A DNA stretch of 64,000 nt, from the NCBI RefSeq assembly GCF_012271785.1, contig NZ_JAAWVT010000004.1, positions 274,795 to 338,794 of the forward strand. The letters are read 5' to 3'. The stretch is from Paeniglutamicibacter terrestris. Lineage in GTDB: Bacteria; Actinomycetota; Actinomycetes; Actinomycetales; Micrococcaceae. Shown here piece after piece: positions 8,658 through 15,391 of this stretch (the first letter of the stretch is position 1; the number at the start of each line of letters is the position of its first letter). Position numbers and translations under genes: made by a program. The notes under the pieces were generated by a model. The model saw only the letters and a list, made by a program, of their open reading frames with translations. It ran no database searches and was not told the DNA's origin.

Positions 8658-9574
8658 CTCAGGACCTTGGTCACTGCACGAGATGAGTCGTCGTTGTCGG
8701 CGCACGGTCCATCCGATGTCCGTCTTCGTGGTGCCACCTGCCCGGCGAAGATCGCCACGAGGGCAAGCCCGAACCCTACCCACTGCCAAGCCTCAAGATC
8801 TTGACCCAAGATCAACGCGCCCAAGCTCGCGGCAACCAGTGGTGAGAGTAGACCAAGGGCGGCGACGGAGGCCACAGGGAGTTTGCCGACTCCGGTGAAC
8901 CAGAGCGTGTAACTTAGCAGTCCACCAGCGAGCCCCAGCCAGAGGTACCCAGCCAACGCAGTGAGGCCTAGGTGGTTCGGAATGCCCTCAAAAAGCAGGG
9001 TGATAGGCAAGAGGAATAAGCCGCCGGCGGTAAGTTGCCAGCCGGCCAAACTCAGCGCTGGAACCCCGGCCGGACGACCCCACTTCTTGGTGAGGGTGAC
9101 ACCGCATGCCATGGATACAGCGCCCAACAACCCGGCTACCAGGCCAATCGTATCGAGGACGGCGGTGGATCGAAGCACCACCAATGCAACGCCGACCATC
9201 CCGACAGCGCCCCATAACAGGCGCCACGCGGAGAGCCGCTCACGAAGCACCCACACCACAAGGAAGGCGACAATGAGCGGCTGCGCAGCACCGAGGGTCG
9301 CGGCAATTCCACCGGGCAGACGATAGGCGGAGATAAAGAGCAGAGGAAAAAATGCTCCGATGTTCAATATGCCAAGCACCGCCGCGCGCCACCACCAGGA
9401 CCCCTGCGGCAGCGCGCGGGTCCATGCGATGGCCAAGATTCCCGCAGGCAAAGCCCTCATCAACGCGGCAAATAGTGGGTGCCCGGTAGGTAGAAGCTCC
9501 GAGGTCACCAAATACGTCGTGCCCCACACCACTGGTGCGATGGCAGTTATCAGTGTTGTTTGGATCCGATTCAC
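8654..9574 (-). CDS. EamA-family (DMT) exporter
   Basis: This is a 306-residue protein with about ten membrane helices in two EamA repeats; the first starts IAPVVWGTTYLVTSELLP and the second VAGLLGAVSMACGVTLTKKWG. The start is the GTG at 9574, preceded by AAGGAG at 6 bases; the open frame extends further upstream through the operator and is not used. Family members export metabolites or amino acids, and the substrate here is unknown. It is divergent from a MarR gene, with a 27-bp near-perfect palindrome between them ending 9 bases from this start, so MarR repression is very likely. Confidence 0.9.
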   Translation of the reverse strand: MNRIQTTLITAIAPVVWGTTYLVTSELLPTGHPLFAALMRALPAGILAIAWTRALPQGSWWWRAAVLGILNIGAFFPLLFISAYRLPGGIAATLGAAQPLIVAFLVVWVLRERLSAWRLLWGAVGMVGVALVVLRSTAVLDTIGLVAGLLGAVSMACGVTLTKKWGRPAGVPALSLAGWQLTAGGLFLLPITLLFEGIPNHLGLTALAGYLWLGLAGGLLSYTLWFTGVGKLPVASVAALGLLSPLVAASLGALILGQDLEAWQWVGFGLALVAIFAGQVAPRRRTSDGPCADNDDSSRAVTKVLS

Positions 9575-9583
9575 AAAAAACTC

Positions 9584-9610
9584 CTTAACGTTAAACAGTT
9601 TAGCGTTAAG
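9584..9610. promoter_or_regulatory. 27-bp operator between EamA and MarR genes
   Basis: Arms CTTAACGTTAAAC and GTTTAGCGTTAAG flank a single central base, and 12 of 13 positions pair. It overlaps the ribosome-binding region of the EamA gene and lies 53 bp upstream of the divergent marR start. A weaker copy-like stretch occurs at about 9637-9657. The layout is classic for a MarR repressor that controls itself and a divergent exporter. Confidence 0.75.
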
Positions 9611-9662
9611 GAGCTTACGCTGGTAGAGTTGCATCGTCAAATAGTTCAACGCTGAAAGGTAG

Positions 9663-10169
9663 ATGGTGGCAGATAGCGTCGACAGCATTTTGGATCAGTG
9701 GTCAACGGCTCGACCCGAGGTTGACGTCAGTCCCATGGGGATACTGGGACGACTTTCCCGCTTGACCCGGCTCCTCGAGCGGGAACAGCACACCGTCTTC
9801 AGCCGTCATGGACTGCAACCGGGAGAGTTTGACATCCTCGCTACACTGCTGCGCGCCGACACCGTAGCCATCGGGCTAACCGCAGGCCAGCTCGCCGAGA
9901 GCGCCATGGTCACCTCGGGCGCGATCACCAATAGGCTCGACCGACTCCTGGCCAAGAAGCTCATTACCCGCGAGACAGATCCGCACTCCCGACGCACGAT
10001 TCGTGTGGCGTTGACCGCAAAGGGCCTAGAACTGATCGACGCCGCACTTCTAGAGCACGTTGCAAACGAAAAAGCCATGCTTTCGGTCATGGATTCCCAG
10101 CAGCTTTCTCACCTCGAAGACCTGCTCCGAGTGCTGCTCGAGCACCATGAGGGCCTCCCGCAAGCTTGA
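9663..10169 (+). CDS. MarR-family transcriptional regulator
   Basis: This 168-residue winged-helix protein has LTAGQLAESAMVTSGAITNRLDRL as the helix-turn-helix region and the wing DPHSRRTIRV, both typical of MarR. The start is ATG 9663 with GAAAGG just upstream; GTG 9666 is possible. It is divergent from an EamA exporter, and the near-perfect operator at 9584-9610 lies between them, so it probably represses the exporter and itself until a small ligand binds. The YdcF-like gene follows on the same strand about 70 bp later. Confidence 0.92.
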   Translation: MVADSVDSILDQWSTARPEVDVSPMGILGRLSRLTRLLEREQHTVFSRHGLQPGEFDILATLLRADTVAIGLTAGQLAESAMVTSGAITNRLDRLLAKKLITRETDPHSRRTIRVALTAKGLELIDAALLEHVANEKAMLSVMDSQQLSHLEDLLRVLLEHHEGLPQA

Positions 10170-10239
10170 TCGTTTTGGCTTGGCGACATCAACGCCGAAC
10201 TATCAAGACGACCTTCCCTGCCTTGGTAGTCTCGATGAT

Positions 10240-11238
10240 GTGTCACTAATTCCAACAGCACTCCTCTTTGCCCTGTACTTCTATCTGCGCCACCGGGACC
10301 GTCGGATGCTGCGCAACGGAGTGGTACTGGTCGCCGCCTGCTATTTGCTGCTGATAGAAATTGGCCGGTTGCTTTCCCAGTGGGTTCCGGGTGCGGAATA
10401 CCTCTTCCTCGCCGTGCTCGCGCTGGCACCTGTCGCAGTTCTGGCCCTCTCTGCCGCCCTCATTCATAACGGCGTGGTGATGTTCAAGTCGGAGGGGCGC
10501 CGGTTGGGCAACATGATCTCTCTTTTGCTGGGGCTGCTGTTGGTATTCCTGCCCGCCTTCGCCCTGTTGCTGGTCCTGACGCTGAATCCGTTGGCCGTCG
10601 GGTTTGCGGCCCTGCTCTTTTTCCTGTGCAGCTACTTCGGAGTCGTGTTCGTGGTCTTTCTGGCCTATGCCCTCGCTTACGGGCGCATGCGCTTCACGAA
10701 AACACCGCAAGGGATCGTGGTGCTTGGTTCTCGACTCATCGATGGCAAGGTTCCACCGCTGTTGCGCAGCCGCTTGGACAAAGCGTTGGAAATCTACAAC
10801 AGCACCACACCACGCCCGCTGCTGATTCCTTCCGGTGGTCAGGGCCCCGACGAATCTACTGCCGAGGGCTCAGCCATGGCCGAATACCTCCTCGAATCAG
10901 GGGCTGCCCGCCAGGATATTGTGGTGGAGGATCAAGCAGTGAACACCGAAGAGAACCTGCAACTCTCCGCAAAGCTCTTTGCCCAGGCCGGACGCAGCGG
11001 GCCCCTGCTGGCTGTCACCAATAATTACCATGTGCTGCGCGCAGCTCTGTTGGCCCGCCGGCTGAAGATTGATGCAGAGGTCGTCGGCTCTCCCACGGCT
11101 AAGTACTACCTGCCCAGTGCCTTCTTACGCGAATACGCGGCAGTGCTGGTTGAGCACAAGTGGTTGCACGTCATGCTTTTCCTGCCGTTTGTGGCGATGA
11201 CAGCGCTTCTGGTTATGGCGATCGTCAACAATCAGTAG
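10240..11238 (+). CDS. YdcF/DUF218-family membrane protein
   Basis: The protein has about 332 residues. The N-terminal half has five or so membrane helices (from LIPTALLFALYFYL onward), followed by the DUF218 domain: GIVVLGSRLIDGKVPPLLRSRLDKAL, IPSGGQGPDES, EDQAVNTEENLQLS and TNNYHVLRAALLARR. A last helix closes the chain. E. coli YdcF binds SAM-like ligands and ElyC/SanA relatives act on the envelope; the exact role is unknown. I use the GTG at 10240, just before the first helix; an in-frame ATG at 10147, overlapping marR, is the alternative and neither has a strong ribosome site. Confidence 0.82.
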   Translation: MSLIPTALLFALYFYLRHRDRRMLRNGVVLVAACYLLLIEIGRLLSQWVPGAEYLFLAVLALAPVAVLALSAALIHNGVVMFKSEGRRLGNMISLLLGLLLVFLPAFALLLVLTLNPLAVGFAALLFFLCSYFGVVFVVFLAYALAYGRMRFTKTPQGIVVLGSRLIDGKVPPLLRSRLDKALEIYNSTTPRPLLIPSGGQGPDESTAEGSAMAEYLLESGAARQDIVVEDQAVNTEENLQLSAKLFAQAGRSGPLLAVTNNYHVLRAALLARRLKIDAEVVGSPTAKYYLPSAFLREYAAVLVEHKWLHVMLFLPFVAMTALLVMAIVNNQ

Positions 11239-11256
11239 CGCGACGCCCCTGCCGTC

Positions 11257-11871
11257 CTAGATCACCCGTTCGGTTCTCGCGAAGCGCGAGCGCGTCCCGA
11301 CCACCACGTAGACCAACACCGGCCCGCTGACACCCAGCGCCTCCTGAGCAAGCCGGGCCGCGCGGGCGACATCGCGACCCAACGGGCCCGGCGCTGTACC
11401 CTTGCGCGGTTGCACCTTCACGCGCAGCCCCGCCTCCGGCAACAGATTCCACACGCTAATGTTGATCGAGATGATGTCGCTGCGCCTGCCCAAAAAGTGC
11501 CTGAGCATTTGATCCACGGCGTTGGGGGAAATCTCAATGCGACCGGGAGTATTCTCATCGGCAAAGTACTTTGAGACATAGTCGCCCCCGCGCCCCCGAC
11601 CCTGCACGGTTATCCACCACAACATCAACAGGATGATGCAGATGAGGAATGCGGCTATCAGAATCCAGACCCAGGAGTCCTTTTGCCCCGGTAGCGTGTT
11701 AATCGTCAGCAGATTGCCGAACCACGCGCCCGCTCCCGAGGCGATGACCTGCCAACGTTGGGCATAATCGGCAGCAAATGCCGTCAGCATCAGGTGTGCT
11801 CCGCAAAGTAGCAGAAGGAACCCGATCAGAATCAGGAGGATCCGGTTCACCAGTCGCGGTGTCTGGTTCAT
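11257..11871 (-). CDS. AmaP-like membrane protein of the Asp23 cluster
   Basis: The protein has 204 residues with two N-terminal membrane helices (about 10-35 and 58-80). The cytoplasmic part then carries a conserved-looking Asp23-like stretch (IEISPNAVDQMLRHFLGRRSDIISINISVW). The two-helix architecture and position match alkaline-shock membrane anchor proteins (AmaP), which tether Asp23 to the membrane in firmicutes; the sequence assignment is tentative. It is the last of five genes on this strand and overlaps its upstream neighbour by 4 bp (ATGA). Confidence 0.7.
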   Translation of the reverse strand: MNQTPRLVNRILLILIGFLLLLCGAHLMLTAFAADYAQRWQVIASGAGAWFGNLLTINTLPGQKDSWVWILIAAFLICIILLMLWWITVQGRGRGGDYVSKYFADENTPGRIEISPNAVDQMLRHFLGRRSDIISINISVWNLLPEAGLRVKVQPRKGTAPGPLGRDVARAARLAQEALGVSGPVLVYVVVGTRSRFARTERVI

Positions 11872-12443
11872 TGGCCAATCACCCCGCTCGAGGACACTCG
11901 GATGTGGACCTGAGGTTGCGGTTCAACCAGGTTGGCACGCAGCTCGTCCTCGATGGCTGCCGCGACGCTTGCCGGATCGATAGGTGATCCCGAGGTTGGA
12001 CTCAGCTGCACCTCAACTCGTTCCCGGTGCACCGTGACCAGCGCCTGGCCCGGGCCTACTCCGGCAGCGGATCTCGCACGGCGCGCCAGACCTGCGGCCA
12101 GTACCTGATCATCAACGATCAATATCGCATCCTCACAGGCCAGGCTGTGCCTGGCGCGTTGCCCTCGGCGTAAACCATGACTCAGCAGGACCAAGCCAAT
12201 GAGCCCGATGCCCAGTCCCAGGAGAGCGAGCGCCGCGGGTTCCGTGGTGCCCGGCATGATCGAAATCCAGCTCCACCACGTTTCGGGAGCGGCAACCATC
12301 GGCTCCTGACCGAGCGCTTTGAGCGCCGCCTCGAATAAGGCATAGAGGCAGACTAGGATGACAATTATGGCTCCGGTGAGCACAGCTGGTGACCGCCCGC
12401 TGGTGAGCTCCCGTTCACGAATTTCGTCTAGTTTTGAGACCAT
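11868..12443 (-). CDS. Membrane protein, DUF6286-like, Asp23 cluster
   Basis: The protein has 191 residues. Two membrane helices (about 24-45 and 80-100) come first, then a cytoplasmic domain of roughly 80 residues ending IRVSSSGVIGQ. Actinobacterial Asp23 clusters commonly contain a DUF6286 protein of this shape; that family name is my recollection and not a search result. The tail resembles a degenerate Asp23 fold, as does that of its downstream neighbour. It shares one base with the previous stop codon (TGATG) and 4 bp with the next gene, so the group is translationally coupled. Confidence 0.72.
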   Translation of the reverse strand: MVSKLDEIRERELTSGRSPAVLTGAIIVILVCLYALFEAALKALGQEPMVAAPETWWSWISIMPGTTEPAALALLGLGIGLIGLVLLSHGLRRGQRARHSLACEDAILIVDDQVLAAGLARRARSAAGVGPGQALVTVHRERVEVQLSPTSGSPIDPASVAAAIEDELRANLVEPQPQVHIRVSSSGVIGQ

Positions 12444-12802
12444 CAGCGTCGCCGATCCGTGTCCGGTGCGATAATCCCGGTGACTCGAACATCAACCTGG
12501 CTGACGAGGGAGCCGGTGAGGTTGCTAAATTGCTCACCGATGGTGCCGCGCCAAGCACGGACTCGATCGAGCACTGGGAGCCCAGCACCACCCGAGGTTT
12601 CACCTACAGGGAGCGGCGTATGGATGGTCAGTGCCAGATATCCGGCGTCGTCACGCAAGAATGCTCGTACCAATACCGGGTCGACGCCAAAGATTTCCGC
12701 CGCGACGGCACGAGCGGTTCCGGTCAGCGCCTGGGCGCTGACCCTCGTGTATCCAGCGCGTGGCACCGATACGGGTACCCGGGCCAAAGATTGTTCGCTC
12801 AT
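12443..12802 (-). CDS. Short Asp23/Gls24-like protein
   Basis: This 119-residue soluble protein reads MSEQSLARVPVSVPRAGYTR and ends VDVRVTGIIAPDTDRRR. It looks like a reduced Asp23/Gls24 domain, but I see no distinctive motif, so the family call rests largely on context. The start is the ATG at 12802, which overlaps the stop codon of the DUF2273-like gene by 4 bp; a longer open frame upstream runs antisense-free but out of step with the operon and is not used. It lies in the middle of the five-gene cluster. Confidence 0.7.
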   Translation of the reverse strand: MSEQSLARVPVSVPRAGYTRVSAQALTGTARAVAAEIFGVDPVLVRAFLRDDAGYLALTIHTPLPVGETSGGAGLPVLDRVRAWRGTIGEQFSNLTGSLVSQVDVRVTGIIAPDTDRRR

Positions 12803-12990
12803 GACGAGGATCGGCGGCCAGTCAGTGCGTCGAGCACGGCCCGAAAATCGACCCTGCCACCGGCAATCCGCGACAACAGGGCGCCAAGGGCCATGAACAA
12901 CGCCATGAGCAGGAACCCGCCTACTCCATAGCTCAGCGCGGCCCAGGCCAAGATGGCTCCTAGGAGTGCTCCGATAAGTGTTGGTTTCAT
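12799..12990 (-). CDS. Small DUF2273-like membrane protein
   Basis: This 63-residue protein is two membrane helices with a glycine-rich turn (ALLGAILAWAALSYGVGG, then FLLMALFMALGALLSRIAGG) and a basic C-terminus. Size, topology and place directly after an asp23 gene match DUF2273, which accompanies Asp23 and AmaP in Gram-positive bacteria. It overlaps both neighbours by 4 bp. It probably acts as part of a membrane scaffold for the Asp23 proteins. Confidence 0.8.
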   Translation of the reverse strand: MKPTLIGALLGAILAWAALSYGVGGFLLMALFMALGALLSRIAGGRVDFRAVLDALTGRRSSS

Positions 12991-13424
12991 GCCGAACCTT
13001 CCACTGTTGTTTCGCGCATTTTCTCGGACCCCGAGCGGGACGACGGGATGTACACGTCACCGATTTCGATATTGACCTCAATGACTTCGAAATCGGTCAG
13101 TTCCTGTACTGCGGTGAAGATTGCTTCGCGAACGGCTGCGGCCAACTCGTGAAGTTTGACGCCGTAACGCGCGGTGAGCACTACGTCGATTGCCACCTGC
13201 CGGGTGCCCACCTGAACACTGACGCCATGAGCCGGCTCCTGGGAGGATCCAACCGCGCCCCGCAAGGCACCAAAAGCTCGAGAAGTTCCCAAACCCATTG
13301 CATGAACGCCTGAAATTCCGCGTGCGGCGGCTGCAGCAACTTTCGCAACGGCCAGATCGGTGATTTTGGTTGTTCCACTGACTTCAGTCTCGGGCACGTT
13401 GTGCACTAATTGTGTTCGGTCCAT
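12987..13424 (-). CDS. Asp23/Gls24-family envelope stress protein
   Basis: This 145-residue protein has a clear Asp23 domain: TKITDLAVAKVAAAAARGISGVHAMG near the N-terminus, VDVVLTARYGVKLHELAAAVREAI in the middle and VIEVNIEIGDVYIP near the end. Asp23 proteins form membrane-proximal assemblies linked to cell-envelope stress. It is the first gene of the five-gene cluster, preceded by a GGGGG ribosome site at 8 bases. The promoter should lie in the 240-bp gap toward the tRNA genes; a CCTATATATAGG palindrome at 13591-13602 is a candidate control element. Alkaline or envelope stress induction is family knowledge and not shown here. Confidence 0.92.
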   Translation of the reverse strand: MDRTQLVHNVPETEVSGTTKITDLAVAKVAAAAARGISGVHAMGLGTSRAFGALRGAVGSSQEPAHGVSVQVGTRQVAIDVVLTARYGVKLHELAAAVREAIFTAVQELTDFEVIEVNIEIGDVYIPSSRSGSEKMRETTVEGSA

Positions 13425-13590
13425 GGCTACGGCCCCCTTTGCGCTTGCCGCTCGTTCCTCGGCTTTAATCCCAGCCTACAACCGAACGTGACGGACGTCG
13501 CTAGAATTAATTCGCGGGAACGGTGGTCAGCGCCGCGAAAAACGAGAGTCGACGCGCAAATCGGACTCAAAGTGATGCCGTCTCGCGATA

Positions 13591-13602
13591 CCTATATATA
13601 GG
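13591..13602. promoter_or_regulatory. 12-bp TA-rich palindrome upstream of asp23 cluster
   Basis: CCTATATATAGG is a perfect palindrome about 167 bp upstream of the asp23 start and about 30 bp beyond the tRNA terminator. It could be a -10-like region or a small operator. A similar palindrome, CGTATATATACG, occurs upstream of the NlpC/P60 gene at 15199-15210. Confidence 0.3.
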
Positions 13603-13631
13603 CGCTATTTTCGGCATCCGCATAGTTAAAG

Positions 13632-13661
13632 CAAAAACCCCCTTGTTTCCAAGAGGGTTTT
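13632..13661 (-). terminator. Rho-independent terminator of the tRNA operon
   Basis: On the minus strand AAAACCCTCTTG pairs with CAAGGGGGTTTT around a GAAA loop and ends in a T-run, 4 bp after tRNA-Phe. Confidence 0.8.
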
Positions 13662-13664
13662 AGA

Positions 13665-13740
13665 TGGTGGCTCCGACCGGCGTCGATCCGGTGACCTTTC
13701 GATTTTCAGTCGAACGCTCTACCAACTGAGCTACAGAGCC
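13665..13740 (-). tRNA. tRNA-Phe (GAA)
   Basis: This 76-nt cloverleaf includes a genome-encoded CCA. Acceptor GGCTCTG pairs with CGGAGCC, the D-arm is GCTCAGTTGGTAGAGC, the anticodon loop CTGAAAA gives GAA, and the T-arm is CCGGATCGACGCCGG. It is last of three tRNAs on this strand. Confidence 0.97.
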
Positions 13741-13795
13741 TGGCATCATCAGGCTAGATGATCACCCGATCTTCCGGCGAACCAGAAAACCAAAG

Positions 13796-13869
13796 CGACC
13801 CTGACGGGACTTGAACCCGCGACCTCCGCCGTGACAGGGCGGCGCGCTAACCAACTGCGCTACAGGGCC
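13796..13869 (-). tRNA. tRNA-Asp (GTC)
   Basis: This is a 74-nt cloverleaf without encoded CCA. Acceptor GGCCCTG pairs with CAGGGTC, the D-arm is GCGCAGTTGGTTAGCGC, the anticodon loop CTGTCAC gives GTC, and the T-arm is GCGGGTTCAAGTCCCGT. It is the second of three tRNAs transcribed from 14069-14097. Confidence 0.97.
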
Positions 13870-13949
13870 TTATTCGCGAAGTCTCCCTCGCTCACAAGAC
13901 AAGAACTCTACCAGAGCTTTTCGCTCTCGCATAATCCATGTTTCATGCG

Positions 13950-14022
13950 TACCCCCAACGGGATTCGAACCCGTGCCGCCGCCGTGAAAGGGCGGTGTCC
14001 TAGGCCGCTAGACGATGGGGGC
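13950..14022 (-). tRNA. tRNA-Glu (TTC)
   Basis: This is a 73-nt cloverleaf. Acceptor GCCCCCA pairs with TGGGGGT, the anticodon loop CTTTCAC gives TTC, and the T-arm is ACGGGTTCGAATCCCGT. It is the first of the three tRNAs, about 40 bp after the predicted transcription start. Confidence 0.97.
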
Positions 14023-14068
14023 TCAGGAACCACCGCGTTGGATTACTCCGCCGCAGTGGACTCAAATA

Positions 14069-14097
14069 ACTATAGGGGTAAATTTCCCAGCGCGCAA
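14069..14097 (-). promoter_or_regulatory. Promoter of the tRNA-Glu-Asp-Phe operon
   Basis: On the minus strand a -35 TTGCGC and a -10 TATAGT are separated by 17 bp. The predicted start lies about 40 bp before tRNA-Glu. Confidence 0.75.
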
Positions 14098-14209
14098 AAC
14101 GAAACGGCAGTGACGCTCGACACGGTCGGTTTTTCCCCGGTTTTCGGGGCAACGCCTCCCTTCGCGCAACAGCGAGAAAAGTCGACAAATGCTGGGTAGA
14201 GTTCACGAC

Positions 14210-14581
14210 ATGGGGTACACAATGACCGAAGATGAGTTTGAACTGGTGGCCGAACGAGCTCTGGGTCAATTACCCGCAGCGTTGCTGTCCATGATGGAAA
14301 ACGTCGCAATCTTCATAGAAGACGCTTACACCCCGCTTCCGGGCGAAGATCCCAACACCAAACTCCTAGGGCTTTATGAAGGCACCGCCCTTACGGATCG
14401 CGATTCGGGGTGGGGCGCCGGAGCCATGCCTGACCGAATCACCATCTACAAGGATGCGATTCTCGAAATTTGCTCAACCGAGAAACAGGTCGAGGAAGAA
14501 GTCGGCATAACGATCGTCCATGAAATCGCCCACCACTTCGGCATCGACGACGACAGGCTGCACCAACTCGGCTGGGGTTAG
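14210..14581 (+). CDS. Small metallopeptidase-family protein (HExxH)
   Basis: This protein of about 123 residues carries the zinc-protease motif HEIAHHFGIDDDRLHQLGW at its C-terminus. That fits the short minimal-gluzincin-like metallopeptidase family common in actinobacteria (about 115-130 residues). The second glutamate or aspartate ligand would come from GIDDDRL. Its substrate is unknown and it has no signal peptide. ATGs at 14189, 14210 and 14222 are in frame; I use 14210 with GGGTAG upstream, with low certainty. It stands alone between the tRNA promoter and a long non-coding gap. Confidence 0.85.
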   Translation: MGYTMTEDEFELVAERALGQLPAALLSMMENVAIFIEDAYTPLPGEDPNTKLLGLYEGTALTDRDSGWGAGAMPDRITIYKDAILEICSTEKQVEEEVGITIVHEIAHHFGIDDDRLHQLGWG

Positions 14582-15391
14582 CAGACTACCGGTCGCCTCC
14601 CGGCAAAAAACGCAGAGTCCCTCGACCGGCAGGGCGCTAGAGCCGCGACGTGCTCTAACCCGCTGAGCGCCCCGCTCCTGAAGCCGCAGGACATCCTCCG
14701 CTGTCACCATCCGGGCCGACTCTACAGTGCGCTCCACTCAATTCAACCGCTCAATAACGTGGGCCAACGTGGGCCCAGGATATCCCGGCGGACTGCAGAT
14801 ACGAATACCCCTTTGAGCCCGGCAGTCCGACCTATTTCAACTGCTCCGGGTTACTCCAGGTAGGTGTTGGTCAAGGGTGGCAAAAGTCTGCAGTGAAACG
14901 TCAGGGCGCAGTGCTAGGGGAACTCGGCCCAAGCAAGCTAGACATCAACCCGTGAACGGTTTTTTATCACGTTGCGCTGTACATCACGAGCTCCAATAGA
15001 ACCTCTGCCCGCAAACAAGCGGGCCAATATCTCACTACTTAAGATGAATAGTGCACCAATTCGTAACATCTTTAATCAACCTGACCGTCGCGAAACGTGC
15101 TGTTTAGTTGATGCGTGCCCTCGCGACGACGATCCCGACACTCCGCTCTGACTATGAATGATCCGAGCAGGACCGCCACATTACTGTCCATTGCACTCGT
15201 ATATATACGGGAAATCTCGGTATAATTACACGGTTGTTATTGTAATTTTTGTTGTTACTGCTGTTGCCAGTGTGAATAGTTATCCCATAGGGTGCTATAG
15301 GTAGCAGCGATCAGGCCACACCGTTCTGGCCATACTTCTCGCACATTCTGGAGAACTACAAACGGATCGCCGCGGTAAGGAATTACACGGC
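14582..15391. other. 810-bp gap upstream of the NlpC/P60 gene
   Basis: No convincing gene is found. The left part holds an inverted repeat CCGGTCG/CGACCGG (14589-14629) after the metallopeptidase. A direct repeat CGTGGGCC occurs near 14758-14775, and a GCCCGC/GCGGGC hairpin at 15007-15024. The right part is AT-richer, with the palindrome CGTATATATACG (15199-15210) and a TATAAT box at 15221. It then runs about 160 bases as a likely 5' leader with short hairpins GGCCA/TGGCC and TTCTC/GAGAA before AAGGA and the ATG at 15392. A weak minus-strand frame (14474-14737) is probably not coding. Confidence 0.6.
15221..15226 (+). promoter_or_regulatory. -10 box TATAAT for the NlpC/P60 gene
   Basis: This is an exact consensus -10 hexamer 166 bp upstream of the start codon. 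No good -35 is found at 16-18 bp; the palindrome CGTATATATACG overlaps that place, suggesting activator- or repressor-controlled initiation. Confidence 0.45.

Noticed and set aside
14645..14675. tRNA-like D-arm (GCTCAGCGGGTTAGAGC on the minus strand)
   Set aside because: No anticodon arm or T-arm can be drawn around it and no acceptor pairing exists; probably chance, not an att remnant.
14474..14737. Minus-strand open frame of 87 codons with a CxxC-like pair
   Set aside because: GTG start without a ribosome site, weak third-position bias, overlap with the metallopeptidase gene, and no family likeness.
14880..15391. Possible c-di-AMP (ydaO) riboswitch before the NlpC/P60 gene, given disA in the window
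   Set aside because: I looked for the conserved core of this class and did not find it; only small unrelated hairpins are visible.
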